Shown one piece after another: positions 11,801-22,871 of a stretch of DNA of 64,000 nt. The stretch is from Vermamoeba vermiformis. Taxonomy: Eukaryota; Tubulinea; Echinamoebida. Location: NCBI GenBank assembly GCA_045837725.1, contig JBEWZL010000184.1:248001-312000 (forward strand), given 5' to 3'. The stretch's first letter is position 1. Every line of letters starts with the position of its first letter. The notes beneath the pieces are model-generated. The model saw nothing but the letters and a program-made list of their open reading frames with translations. It ran no database searches and was not told the origin of the DNA. The position numbers and the translations under genes are program-made.

Positions 11801-12301
11801 TTCGTTTGAGTACATGCTCGAAGTAATCAGACATAATGAAGCCTTTGTCTTTGATAGACATCGTCGATTCTGCGGTAAAAATAGATCAGCTCCTCACGGC
11901 ATATGATAAGTATAATAATTCTTACTCGTATTTACAAAATAGCAATATTTACATATCGTAATATTTTTGGAGAAGCCCATGCTTCTAATGACTTCTGAAG
12001 TCTGATCTGATACCATACATTTTTTACAACAATGGCTATCGCACTCCTCGCATTTTTTCTAGCATTTAATTAGTTTCTCCGTATCAATTAATATATCAAA
12101 AATTATAGAACTTACTTTGCGATGATTGAGGAGGCTGTAAGTATGCCGACAGATTGGACACGCATCGTCCTATGTAAACAAGAAAATTGTTATTCAAATT
12201 AAGCTATGTTGCGGTAATAATTAATTAACCGTTCAATTCCAGAATTAGATTTGCGGCAGTAAAGTAAAGTCGATCTAAGAGCCTACCTTCCCTTCGCTCA
12301 T
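8461..12301 (-). CDS. FYVE finger - helical repeat - F-box - PAAR domain protein
   Basis: Start at ATG 12301 (MSEGK, exon 12287-12301). Exons 2-3 encode four Cys pairs: CPIC, HRKKCEEC, HCCKKC and CKYC, a FYVE-like zinc finger. A long helical region follows (11869-9590), with ARM/HEAT-like repeats such as MPLLHQLLERGSNRHLMLL. The junctions I checked (12116, 10620 and 9098) keep one frame, so this is one gene of roughly 1,000 residues. Exon 8710-9039 starts VPNEIFLSFFNDFSLSQLV and continues VWRHIYEKEWG, an F-box. The last 115 or so residues form a PAAR domain: VVGSLISHGGKVITGD, MCDIHGKTKI, VGGKSVARVGDKCACG, AVIVTGSDS, with the stop at 8461. The His, Cys-x-x-His and Cys residues match PAAR zinc ligands. 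PAAR proteins normally tip the VgrG spike of type VI secretion systems. FYVE suggests membrane association and the F-box suggests SCF ligase recruitment; the overall role is unknown. Confidence 0.82.
9069..9078. repeat. Palindrome GATCCGGATC, copy 1 (intron)
   Basis: Perfect 10-bp palindrome in an intron of the FYVE/F-box/PAAR gene. Other copies are at 21751-21760 (RRN3 intron), 44033-44042 (next to the orphan exon) and 48038-48047 (DUS2-like intron). Confidence 0.85.
10434..10445. repeat. Palindrome TGACACGTGTCA, copy 2 (coding)
   Basis: Same 12-bp word, inside a coding exon of the FYVE/F-box/PAAR gene. On the minus strand it spells part of LDTCHVSTEE. Confidence 0.9.
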
Positions 12302-12614
12302 TGTTGATGCTTGAAACGTTATGTTAGCTAGTTAATATCTCTCATGATTGTTAACATAAACAAACGAATAATCAGTTCAATGAAAAGATTCACCGCCGTA
12401 AGTCACGTGGTTTCGGTGAACTTTAAATCCCTTAGTGTCCCATTCATATTTGTAAGGTGTGAATCTTAAACCTTACATGTATTGGTCCCATGAGCTACGA
12501 AATAACGTTGGAGTAAGCTTGGTTGAAAATTTCGGTATTTTTTTCTGGCAACGGTTACTTTTCAATTCCAATATTTGAAGTCGTAACATTAAGCACAATA
12601 AGAGCATTATAGTT
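12302..12614. promoter_or_regulatory. Shared upstream region of two divergent genes
   Basis: These 313 bp lie between the start codons of the FYVE/F-box/PAAR gene (minus) and the ArfGAP gene (plus), so both promoters must be here. The stretch is AT-rich. I see no obvious TATA element, no palindrome of the two types listed elsewhere, and no ORF worth calling. Confidence 0.4.
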
Positions 12615-13680
12615 ATGGAAAAACCAGTTGACGAAGAAATACCAATTACAACAGTTAAACAACTGATCGCAGCTCCCGACAATTCAAATTGCGCAGATTG
12701 CGGTGCTCCAAGTAAGAGGATAAAGTCTCGTTTTTATTAATAATTAGAATATTACGACTAAACCTAATTTCTCATCTCTCTTAGAGAATTTGCGACTGCT
12801 ATTTTTTTTTTTGTACCATCCGAATACCTAATTAATTCATTCCTCTTTCCTATTGGCATCATAATTGATTTTATAATTATTTCTATTATTTTTACTGACA
12901 ATACCGCAGATCCAAAGTGGCTCAGCGTAAGCTTGGGTGCCGTTATTTGCATTGACTGTTCAGGAACACACAGAAGCTTAACAAATCCTATAAGCAAAGT
13001 CAAATCAACAGAATTAGACCGATTTTACGCATCAGACCTCGTGGTACGCTTTTAATATTTTTTGTACCGGATTTGCTAACGCATCTTGCATAGAAATTAC
13101 GAGAGATGGTTTCAAATATTGAATTCAACAAAATTTGGGAAGCCAATATTCCACCCTACGTGGCTCGGCCACAAGGCACGGACGCAAACCCGTAAGTCCG
13201 TTCCAAATCTGCCCGCTCCGGAACTAACAATTTCGAATTACAGCTTCGAGCGGGAATCTTACATTAGGAATAAATATGAAAAGGGAATGTTCAAAGCCGA
13301 CTATAAAATTAAAGTTCCAAGTAAGTTACCGCGATCCACGTGGACCAAAATTTTTAACTGTCGTTGTAGTTATTAAACAAGGATGGGCAACTAAACAAGG
13401 AGCAGTTGTGAAGAATTGGAAGCGAAGATGGTTCGAATTAAGCAATAACATGCTTAGTTATTACGTCGCGCCACAGGGCAAGAAAAAAGGAGAAATTAAT
13501 ATTCTCGAATGCGAGGTTTCTTTACACGACGGAAGCTACGACGGATATCCGCATATATTCCAAGTAGCTACTCAGCAAAAACGAACGTTTTTTATCTCAG
13601 CTGACAGTGGCTTAGATAAGGTGAACTGGGTTGAAACTTTAAACGCGTGCAAATACCTCGCTCAACAAACACAATTGTAA
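12615..13680 (+). CDS. ArfGAP with C-terminal PH domain
   Basis: Start at ATG 12615; exons 12615-12711, 12910-13041, 13094 to about 13192, about 13244-13321 and 13371-13680. Splicing at 12711/12910 gives the zinc finger [24 protein letters not shown] followed by SGTHRSL, which holds the catalytic arginine of Arf GTPase-activating proteins. The fold continues ANIPPYVARPQGTDANP and ERESYIRNKYEKGMF. The last exon is a PH domain: KQGWATKQGAVVKNWKRRWF to the terminal tryptophan helix (VNWVETLNACKYL). The usual 'GxH' after HRxL is replaced by TNP, a small deviation. It should stimulate GTP hydrolysis on Arf at membranes chosen by the PH domain. Architecture is the reverse of ACAP/ASAP (PH then ArfGAP), closer to short ArfGAP-PH proteins of amoebae and plants. 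An AATAAA lies at 13700-13705. Confidence 0.92.
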
Positions 13681-13757
13681 TTACTATGTATTATTATTGA
13701 ATAAATCGAGTTATATTACAGAATTTCCGCGTCGAGAAATATCTCCGTGTGACTTAC

Positions 13758-15404
13758 TTAGTAAAACTTGTCGTTCACTGAAGCACGATAAATTGTCAAG
13801 GCGTCGTGGGCCACCAAATAGCAGTTGGTATTAGCGTAAGTAAAGACAGCGACTCCTTCTTGGAGTTCAATCGGATCTTGGCCAGGCACCATCAGTCGTC
13901 CTTTGCCTACAAGAAGTGTCAGATCCAATCAGTTGAGCTCGCTCGAAATAAATTGCTATATGGTGCACATACCTGACAATACGAGTAAGATAGCAGGGCC
14001 GGGAATTTCTTCGAGTTGACGTTGTGTATGTTCGTACATGACAAATTTGGTAATTTCGAACTCGTTCACAGGTGGCGAGTACACGTAGACATTCGCGTCA
14101 GCGTCGTCGCTGTAAATACTCGGCAGACCAGTCTTGAACGTCAACATCTTAGTCAACGTGTCAACGTCCTTAAACTTTGGCGTCAATCCAGCGCGCACAA
14201 CGTTGTCACTCGTCGCCATGCACTCGATGCAATCACCCCTGAAACATCCCTTAGTAATGTTATTATACGCGCTTTTTTACGTACTTTAAGTAGGCGTGCG
14301 GTTCGTTAGCGGCCAAGAAAACTCCTTGGCCAGGTGTCAAAGTGATCAAGTTCAAGAAGTAAATGCAAAACACGCCGACGTCTCCCGGGAACTGGTCGTG
14401 AATCGTCTTCACCATTTGAGACACGCGGTCTGATTTGTCTTGCAATCGCGTGATCAGGTGTTGCAATTGTTCTTTGACGAGAGTGACGTCCGCGTGCATT
14501 AAGGCACTAAATATCTTCGACAAGGTCTCTTTGTCTTCTCCTTTCTCCTGTACCGCCTTTTCAAATTCTCCGCTCAACTCTTGGCCAATTACTGCGCTGA
14601 GCTCAGGGACCTACCGAGCAAGATGTCACAACAGAGCTAGCAATTGACTTTTCTGGTCGTATTACCGTCTTAAGAAACTCAGCTATCTCTCTACAAGGTC
14701 TAAATTCGCATAAAGCGTCCATGTTAGAAAGTGCGCACGCAATCTCCGGCTTGTGATTGTCATCCTGCAGTATTGCGGTTAAAAGATTTTGTTCGCCTTA
14801 AATATTAAACTCGTAATACCTTATAGCATTGAGGATGTTTTTTGAACAGATCTTCAGCAAGAGGTTTATCGGGATGCGCTTGAATCGATAGTGCTTTGTT
14901 GATAGATAAAATCTGAAAGAGATTCGATCAGATCGCGTGTGACACGTGTTTCGATCGACGAAGTATTACCTTAAATAAGAAGGGCAAATTATTGTTCCAT
15001 TGTTTTGCTACTTTCCCGCCCAAAATGTTTGCAGGATCCTTTTGTATGTGGTCGCTTAATAATTCCGTTGAGCCATTTCCTAAAATGATTTTTGAAGGAG
15101 CGGCAACGTGCGTTCCGAACCATATTTCTATTTGATAATTAGAATTAATTAACAATAAACATGAAACGGCAAGACAGATCCAAGATTTTTAGGATGTCGA
15201 AGCGGAAAATATCTTTGCGTTTAAGCATAGACTAGTGCTAGTTTGCAATAATAAAAATTAATAATTCAAATTACCGGCGTAAGGCTTAGTTTCGTCGATA
15301 GGAGTTCCTGTTTGCTTGGAGTAAAACTGCGCGACTTTGCTCGAGGTTCCAACCTTTCCCCAATCATAATGTTGGACTGCTCCTAATATCTTATATGCTC
15401 TCAT
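13758..15404 (-). CDS. MPI: Mannose-6-phosphate isomerase (phosphomannose isomerase)
   Basis: I chose the ATG at 15402-15404 because [19 protein letters not shown] is the canonical start of the family; an in-frame ATG at 15518 would add 38 residues (MRSLSFQAQLW...) and cannot be excluded. All zinc ligands are visible: Gln and His in [14 protein letters not shown], Glu in [10 protein letters not shown], and His in ANEPHAYL. The type I PMI motif [21 protein letters not shown] is intact. Seven or so exons end at the TAA at 13758. The enzyme interconverts fructose-6-phosphate and mannose-6-phosphate and feeds GDP-mannose synthesis for glycosylation. The 3' end converges on the ArfGAP gene with about 77 bp between stop codons, showing how compact the genome is. 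Confidence 0.95.
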
Positions 15405-15549
15405 TGTTGTTGATGCTTCGGTAATGTGGATCTCCGCTTCACGAACGAAATTATGACTGAAAAATTTTTGTGACTCCATTTCAGTCCACAATTGTGCTTG
15501 AAACGACAAGCTCCGCATTTAATCAACATATTTTGAAATAGTAAGGTCT

Positions 15550-16864
15550 ATGAGCTTTCGTCAAATAACCAGCGTTATAGGAAAGACGATGGATCAAGTT
15601 TCAGCAAAACTCGGACTCGCTTCTTGCGTAAAATTAATTCATGGCAATTCAATGCCCATCCTAGGACGTATGTAAACTAGATTATCACGATTATACGTCC
15701 AAAAGTAATTGATCTGTTTGAAATCCAGTCGGCACGTACATGATGAACGAAGGAGAGTGCAAAAAAATTGTAAAAAAAGCCTTGGAACTGGGGATAAGAC
15801 ATATTGGTAATTAGAAGCTCAATTAGACAATTTTCAAAATTTCAATATTTTTTTCAGACACCGCCAAGTTTTACGACAACGAGGTCGAGATTGGTGAGGC
15901 TATTCGAGAAAGCAAAATTCCCCGCAAGGACATTTTTGTAACCTCAAAGCTTTGGATCGACCAGCACGGGTACGTACAGCTAAGAATAAAAAACAATTGC
16001 TATGTTCTAATTATACTTGCAAAGTTACGACAATGCTATCAAGGCTTGCAACAAGAGCTTACAAAGATTGGGCATGGATTACCTCGATTTGTATTTAATT
16101 CACTGGCCTGGAGTTGAAGGGGTTGACAGGTACCTTTCTACCGAATTATCATGTCTTGTAAGAGAACCAAGCTCACTATTCACACATTAGAAACTCAAAA
16201 GACAACTCCAAAATCCGAGCTGAGACATGGCGCGCCCTCGAACAGTTGCACAAAGATGGTATTTGACATGACGATCACGCTCGTGGCACGCACTCGAAAT
16301 TGACGTTCAATATTCAGGAAAATGCAAATCAATTGGTGTTTCAAACTACACTGTAAGGCACTTGGAAGAACTATTGAAGAATTGCAAATACGAGCCTTCA
16401 GTCAATCAAGTCGAATTTCATCCAATGTTGTACCAGAAGGATCTGCTCGAGTTCTGTCGCAAACACGAGATCGTTCTAGAAGGTTACTCGCCGTTCGGCA
16501 AGGGCAAGGTATGTGTTTCTTACGGCCTATATAGTACAATTGCATTAATACTAACATTTAATTAGCTGATCAAGGACCATGGAATCATCGACATTGCCAA
16601 AAAATATAACAAGACTGCTGCTCAGATTTTGATCCGATGGAGCTTGCAACATAATGTTGGTACGTAGAACATATTATAGTCACAGTTTTACGATTGAATG
16701 CTTATTTATATCGTGCAGTTTGTATCCCAAAGAGTGGTGTTGAAGAGCGCGTGTTAGAAAACATCAGCGTATTCGACTTTGAGATTTCAGAAGAGGATAT
16801 GAAAGCACTAGATGCCATGAATAAGAACTGGCATTGCACTTGGAATCCTGAAACTGTCTTGTAA
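15550..16864 (+). CDS. Aldo/keto reductase
   Basis: Start at ATG 15550 ([14 protein letters not shown]). Eight exons carry a single TIM-barrel aldo/keto reductase. The signature residues are all present: Asp and Tyr in [15 protein letters not shown], Lys in FVTSKLW, and His in [11 protein letters not shown]. The NADPH-binding motif [16 protein letters not shown] is near the C-terminus, and [16 protein letters not shown] and [11 protein letters not shown] are typical. It should reduce small aldehydes or ketones with NADPH. The specific substrate cannot be assigned. Introns are 50-70 nt, and the stop is TAA at 16862-16864. The gene is divergent from the phosphomannose isomerase, whose start codon is about 145 bp upstream. 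Confidence 0.94.
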
Positions 16865-16948
16865 AGCACGGTGGCCTGATTAAACGAGATGTTTTTCACC
16901 CTTTTTTTTTTTGCTTATTGTACTTTACTACCGAAAGTTCAACAGCAT

Positions 16949-18932
16949 ATGGTAAGACTAAATACTGTCACTATCATAAGAGCTCTTATTAAGCGTTAAT
17001 TGGTGCCAGGAGCCTAATCCGGAAGCGAGCTTCGATAGTTTACCCAAAGAGATTAAACAACTAATTTTTTCTCACCTCACAGAAATAAAAGATGTGATAA
17101 GGTAATTTTTCTGCCAACAAATACTATTTTTTAATTAATTTCAATTTTTTGTTTAAGAATTCAAGCCACCTCCCACGAATTCCAAACGCTTTTATGGCGG
17201 TCAATTACGTCTGTAGATTTAAAGAACTTGGTCAATTCACAATTTAAAATCGAAGATATTGCTTGGTGGGCACCCGGTGATCTTACCACCGTACTTGCGA
17301 GGCTCGATCCGTCAATAGTCACCGAGTTAAATCTATCAGGTATGAACAATGGATTATATCGCTCCCGATCTTATTTTTAAATAGGTTTTTATCTCAAGAG
17401 CATTACAAGCGGGAATATGTTGCTGCAGCCTTTCACCAAACTGAAGAAGTTGTCATTTGATTACAGCCACGATGTCACCATTGGAGCGCACGATATAATG
17501 AACTTAAAAGACTTGAATGAACTTATAACAACGAGGATTAGAGCTGAGCCCAACTGGTCTTATAACGGCAGTGAAGATGCGGTCCAATTCTTCAAGGATG
17601 TTCCCTCGTACGTTCGGATACGCAATTTTGCCCCAGAACTTCTTGAAAAGGTCGAACGACCAAACTACAATGCTTTAGCCACGGACTACGTGTCATTAAT
17701 CAAAGAAGAGAAGATCCGCTTTCCGAGCGGCAAACAAGCTGTTAGTGGATTGTCCTATATGGATAAGATTATTATAGGATTCGAAGATGGTTCGATATGG
17801 ATCTACAAATACAACAAAGAAGAGAACAGCTTGGTGTACGTGGCAGAGAACACGACGTTACACGGCGGAAGAATTAATCAGATTACGCAACTCAGCGATC
17901 GAATTATTATCGTGTCATCAGTAAGTATAGCCCCATATAACTATTATCTTAATGACTTGTGCAATAGGACGGCAAAGTATCAGTATCAGCTGTGGTTGAT
18001 GCAGGCTTGGTGTGCGTCGATGTTTTTACATTCCCCGAGCCCATCTATATGTGCCTATTTATTGATGTAACACATAACACATTTATGGCTGCCGGCAAGA
18101 ACACAATATATATCACCATTGACGGAAAAACAGTAAAGCAACGACAATTTGACAGCGATATCACTGGCACGTACCCTCATGTTTAGAACTCTTTTAGCCA
18201 AATTACTAATTTCGCGCGAATTAGGAGTGTCGCACACTAACTTCGGCTATGTCATAGCGACAAGGAAAAAGTATTATCGCGGTCCTGGAACGTTGAAGCT
18301 AGACGAAGTCGAGAAACTGGAAGAAGATCCAAATTTAGAAACACCGAATATGAGTGTTAGTCCTGACGGAAGGTAATATCGTAATATTATCATTATTAAC
18401 TCACTTCCATCATGCTAACGTCTGTCTATTAATAGTCTACGAGCTACAGTCACACAAACTGCATTGGGGTTGTACGACATTGAACGACACGCACATATCT
18501 ACTCCATTCCCGGAAAGTTTGCTGAAGGAGCTCATCTGCAAGCATACAACCCCATTGATTATTGGATCACGATGTCAACTGGCCCCTCGATTGCAACTCT
18601 AGTACGAATATTTACGTCGAAATTTCCAGTCTCCGTGTCATATTAATCTTTCTTGGCTCTAGGAACTCCAATCGAAGCAAATGATCATGTACTTTGCGCC
18701 AGAGATATCGGACAAAGATCTGCGAGAAGGAAACTTCCCGACAATACGTGCCTTGTGGTACGAAAGCGCTGGGCTCGGGTTGTTCGCTTTGCTGTCCGAC
18801 AACACCTTACGCATGTGGAAACTTGAATATGGGCCTAAGTCTTACGTCATGGAGCAGCAGGCTGCAGCAGCAAAGACCCAAACCGAGGAAGCTAAACCGA
18901 CCCCAGATCCTGAGCCAGTGCAGCCGATGTGA
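16949..18932 (+). CDS. F-box protein with WD40-like beta-propeller
   Basis: The start codon appears to be a one-codon exon: ATG at 16949-16951 directly followed by a GTAAGA donor. The next exon begins EPNPEASFDSLPKEIKQLIF and continues through an F-box (SHLTEIKDVIRIQATSHEF...LLWRSI) split by an intron at the arginine. Downstream are propeller blades (IIIGFEDGSIWIYKYN, DGKVSVSAVVDAG, FALLSDNTLRMWKLEYG) typical of F-box/WD substrate receptors. The C-terminus is Ala/Gln/Pro-rich. The junction between about 18172 and 18270 is unclear: the two frames overlap there, and the possible splice acceptors give different readings. The last stop is TGA at 18930-18932. Likely role: substrate receptor of an SCF ubiquitin ligase. 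Confidence 0.75.
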
Positions 18933-19177
18933 GTCCGAGACACATTTGTTCACTTGCGTGGGTGCACAATATTTGGTTCATATGACAATTCACCAGTACA
19001 CGAAACGAATCGAAGTTTCACTGAAAAGTTTTGACCGTCAAAACATAAAAAGACCGGTCAAAATTATTATCGAACATTTCTCAGCATTAGTAAAGCCAAC
19101 AAGAAGCACAAGACCAAGCTTCTTTTTGAAATTTTTACCACGCGTTCTCAGATGCCATAATACTTTTATTCTCACCC

Positions 19178-22100
19178 ATGGAAATTCTTAGCCCTGCGAT
19201 GCACGTTCCCTTGATGCAGCCACCGTCCACAGCCGTTAATATTATCACAAATACTGCCGAAGACAAACAATTAATGGCAGAAATAAATAATACTCTCAGA
19301 CAATTAGAAAGGGTAAGAATTCTAATCCACCGAACCAGATTTAGTAATCCATTTCTAACTTCTGATAATAGGGAGACTTGCCATTTTATCGTAAACTCGT
19401 GCATTCTTTGCATATATCACTTGATATAGCAAAATGCTACATAATTCTAGCTCACTGTCCCCTTCTCATCAAACCAGATCATCGCGAGCTTCTCGGTATG
19501 TATACTCCAAAAGCTAAGAAATATTGCAATTATGACTAAATTAATTAGAGTCTATGGTTCAAGGCAATAGAATTTCAAATTAATTAACTCTTATTTTCAG
19601 ATGCGATATTTTCTTTCGATTGGCAGAAACATGACGAGGCGGCTATCCTAGCTTATACTAATTTTTTGGTGCATCTGAACGCTGCTGGAACGACGCATTT
19701 GGTTCGAACATTCGAATCCCTGATCCGAAATTTTAATCTGGTCGATCGAACCAATAATCGACGTAAGTTTTTTTAATAATTATGATCGAAAGTGATCTTG
19801 TATGCTTCATTTAATTATATGAAATCTAACCGTTTGTATTCTTCCCGAATAGATTCCAGAACACAGATCACGCGAGCGTACACACATGAGACGTTAAAAA
19901 AGCTGCTATGGATCATTCCAAGCAGTCCTACTATTTTATGGCCTATTTTAATGGATATGTTCCCTCATCGAGCTTTGGCTTCTGAGATTCAACGCACCTA
20001 CACCGCTAATCTGCTTCATCTGGTGGAGTACTGCCCAGTCCTTAAGGATAGGGTGATCTCCACCATCATTGATAAGCTGATTCAAATAGATGTACGTTAA
20101 TTTCCAAATCGCTAACGCAGCTCTTCGAATCCATGTCATCTGTCGATGCGCAACAGCAGATCTGGCCTCTCGTCAGCCTCGACAACACAAACGCACGGAA
20201 CGATGACTACATAGTACCTTATATAAGGGTGTCATTAGCGCAAATTGAAACATCGTATTTCAATTGACCGTCAGCAGCCCACGATCCCCCTCGCAAACAG
20301 CGAAAGACGACCTCGATCTGCGGGCCAAATACTGACTGACTTTAATGAGTATTCAATGCTCTTATTGTCCCCGAAAAGCGATGGCTACGGTTGTTATTCA
20401 ATGACCTGTAGTACTTCGTTCGAAGTCAGAACGGTTCGTGATCTGGTCGTTGACAGCTGTCATTCGCGCGATGGTGGCGGTTTGAGTGGTGACTTCATTA
20501 TTAGCTGGACGTGTCCCTCGTTATTTGATTTGGCGTGATGACGTGACACTGAGCATTGGGTTTGTTGTACAGTTCGAGTTGTGTGTTGAAGGGAGATGAG
20601 GATCTTTTAGGAGATCTTTGGTGATTTTAATATCGGACAGGTCTCGGTGCAATCGCGGGTGACTCCGCGTTCAACTGCACCTTGAGATCTAAATAGTATT
20701 GTTGTAATTGCTATCCCATTACTGTCTCTTGTAACAGATGTGCAGATCGAGACAATCTGCCTTCTGAATCTCTGTAGATGTCTCGAAAGAGAGTGCCTTG
20801 CCAGCCTCTCAATTAAATTGTCAAAAGAAATGAATTGTGATTTATTGTCACGCACCTGGTTTAGGTGGGTGGCGAGTAATGCGGATTTGCAAATCTCATC
20901 CCGAAAGATTGCTGGTTGTTGTGTTGATGAATCGTATGATTGGACCTCGAGGAGATGCGCGCGATAGCCTACGCATTTTCCTGTAGAGGTCCTAATGTTG
21001 TTTTTCTAGGTTGAAATCAAGCTCGAAGACCTTTTGGCAGATGAAGAAGACGATAAAGAAGACGGCGCAATTTTTGACGTAGAAATCGAACACCGCCAAT
21101 CAGAAGTCGAGGAGATGGCCGAAAAGATGGACCAGATCATGCTGGTAGTCGTTCCTTACATCGAGAGCCAGATAGTAAGTACAACAACGAATCTAATCAA
21201 CGTTGGATCTGTTTGCTAATTATTCTTAATAGAACGATCCTAAGACCCAAGAAGAGATCTTGGCTATTTTGTTACGAGCATTTGACGCGATCATTGTTCG
21301 AACACACCGATCCAAGTTCACTCAGTTCCTCATCTACTTGGCGTGCAGACTCGAAGCCAGCTTTGCTCATCAGTTCTTGAACTACTTGTGCCACAAGCTG
21401 TGCTATGATAATGGACCCATCTACATTCGACAAACTTGCGCTGCGTACCTGGGCAGTTTCATTGGCCGAGCGGCTTTTCTGTCCATCGTCACGGTCAAAG
21501 AAATTATCACATTGCTCGTCACGTGGGGCAACAAGTACTTAGACCTCTATGGCACTGAAATGCCCGACGCAGAAAAGCACGCACTGTTTTACTCGGTCTG
21601 CCAGGCCCTCTTCTACTTGTTCTGTTTCAAGGGTAGACTGCTACTGGAAGCCGGTGCCAAATCATTTTTGAAGCAGTTGCCAATTCAACGCATCATCCAC
21701 TCGAACTTAAACCCGCTAAAGGTAAGTCATTGCAAAAAGTTCAACGTCATGATCCGGATCTAATCAAATTTTTAGATGTGTTTGCCGGCTGTAGTCAGAG
21801 AGTTCAGTAGACTCAGCAAAACATTCCCGCAATGGGACTGCGCATCAGTTATGACCAAGAATAAGACCCTAGTCTTGCCTACTCAAACACAGTTCGGCGG
21901 TGCCAACAAATTGGACTCATTTTTCCCCTTTGATCCGTACCTCTTGCGAAGGTCATCTAAATACTTCAATGACGGATATCAACAATGGACTGGGCCCGAA
22001 GAAGACGACGAAGAATATGAAACTGAAGATGAAGGCAACGGTCACTACCATAACGGGTAAGTCTTTGCAGCATCCGTGATCTGAATCTAGATCAAAGTTT

Positions 22101-22485
22101 AGTACTAAACTAACGCTTGCTATTATTAGACATACTTATAATGACACACCCTCGGGTTATGTTAGTGGCTTCAGCAGTCCTCAACGAGGTTCATTCCTGG
22201 CCAGATCTCCATCACGAGCAATTATCAATAGCGGAAAATCAAGTAGGAATAACAGCTTAAATAACTCACCGCTGGATATGGATATGGCTAGTGACGATAG
22301 CTATAGTAATGGAAGCCCAATTAGAGTAAGTCCAAGTTTCGTACCGTATCTGTTTTCGTTCGTTGAAACTGACTTCGCCTTTTTAGAAACGAAGCTTATC
22401 GATTAGTCCGTCATTTAGAGGCTCGGGAAGTTTTGAACGAGCACAATTTTTGGTCGAAGACATGATTGAAGATGAATATAATTGA
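19178..22485 (+). CDS. RRN3: RNA polymerase I initiation factor RRN3 (TIF-IA)
   Basis: Start at ATG 19178 (MEILSPAMHVPLMQPPSTAV). The exons spell the HEAT-repeat protein RRN3: THETLKKLLWIIPSSPTILW, TCAAYLGSFIGRAAFLSIVTV, HALFYSVCQALFYLFCFKGR, SNLNPLKMCLPAVVREFSRL and the C-terminal hallmark FFPFDPYLLRRSSKYFNDGY. An acidic stretch (EEDDEEYETEDEG) and a Ser-rich tail follow, ending FLVEDMIEDEYN at 22485. RRN3 binds RNA polymerase I and brings it to rDNA promoters; in other organisms it is the growth-regulated step. The intron at 20092-21009 is about 918 nt, far above the local norm, and sits just before the acidic loop (EIKLEDLLADEED). Confidence 0.93.
20092..21009 (+). other. Exceptionally long intron inside RRN3
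   Basis: The intron runs from the donor GTACGT after codon GAT to the acceptor TTTTTCTAG; joining the flanks gives a continuous frame (KLIQIDVEIKLEDLL). At about 918 nt it is more than ten times the usual intron here and looks less AT-rich than other introns. Neither strand holds a convincing protein. I could not recognise a tRNA, snRNA or box C/D snoRNA in it. It could host a small RNA, a regulatory element or remains of an insertion. Confidence 0.7.
21751..21760. repeat. Palindrome GATCCGGATC, copy 2 (intron)
   Basis: In the RRN3 intron that separates the NPLK and MCLPAV codons, about 16 bases before the acceptor. Confidence 0.85.
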
Positions 22486-22871
22486 AAGAAATAAGCCAAG
22501 AATGAACAAAAGTAATTGTAAATTGTGAATATGAAAATAGTTCGTGTAAAACTTGTGAATAGAAAGACAGCGAATGAAATAAAAACTTGTACAATTAGAA
22601 TTTGGTCGTAAGGCCGTTTAGTTCGCCTCGCGTGATCAGCTTCGTACCCGACCGTTACCACTTTTAACTCCGCAACCGAAAGCAAGAAAATTTGAGTCGG
22701 CACATGCACTACTCCTGTTCTAATAGTACACGTGTTCTTTACTTCATACAATAATTATTAGAATTATTTCGATGAACGCCCCATCATCAAACAAAAAAGG
22801 AAACCTGAAATTTTTTTTGTACTCGACCAAAATTCAATCATTTACCTATTCAGCACCACAACCAGCAAGCA
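22486..22871. other. Gene-poor interval downstream of RRN3
   Basis: AT-rich sequence containing AATAAA near 22577, a plausible polyadenylation signal for RRN3. No gene on either strand is convincing; the long minus-strand frame at 22383-22751 overlaps the RRN3 exon and lacks protein character. Confidence 0.4.

Noticed and set aside
20115-20140. TCTTCGAATCC resembling a tRNA T-arm or B box inside the long RRN3 intron.
   Set aside because: No matching acceptor stem, A box or anticodon arm is found at the right distance.
20530-20560. GTGATGA followed by CTGA inside the RRN3 intron, resembling snoRNA boxes C and D.
   Set aside because: The boxes are only about 10 bases apart, with no second D box or terminal stem at a usual distance.
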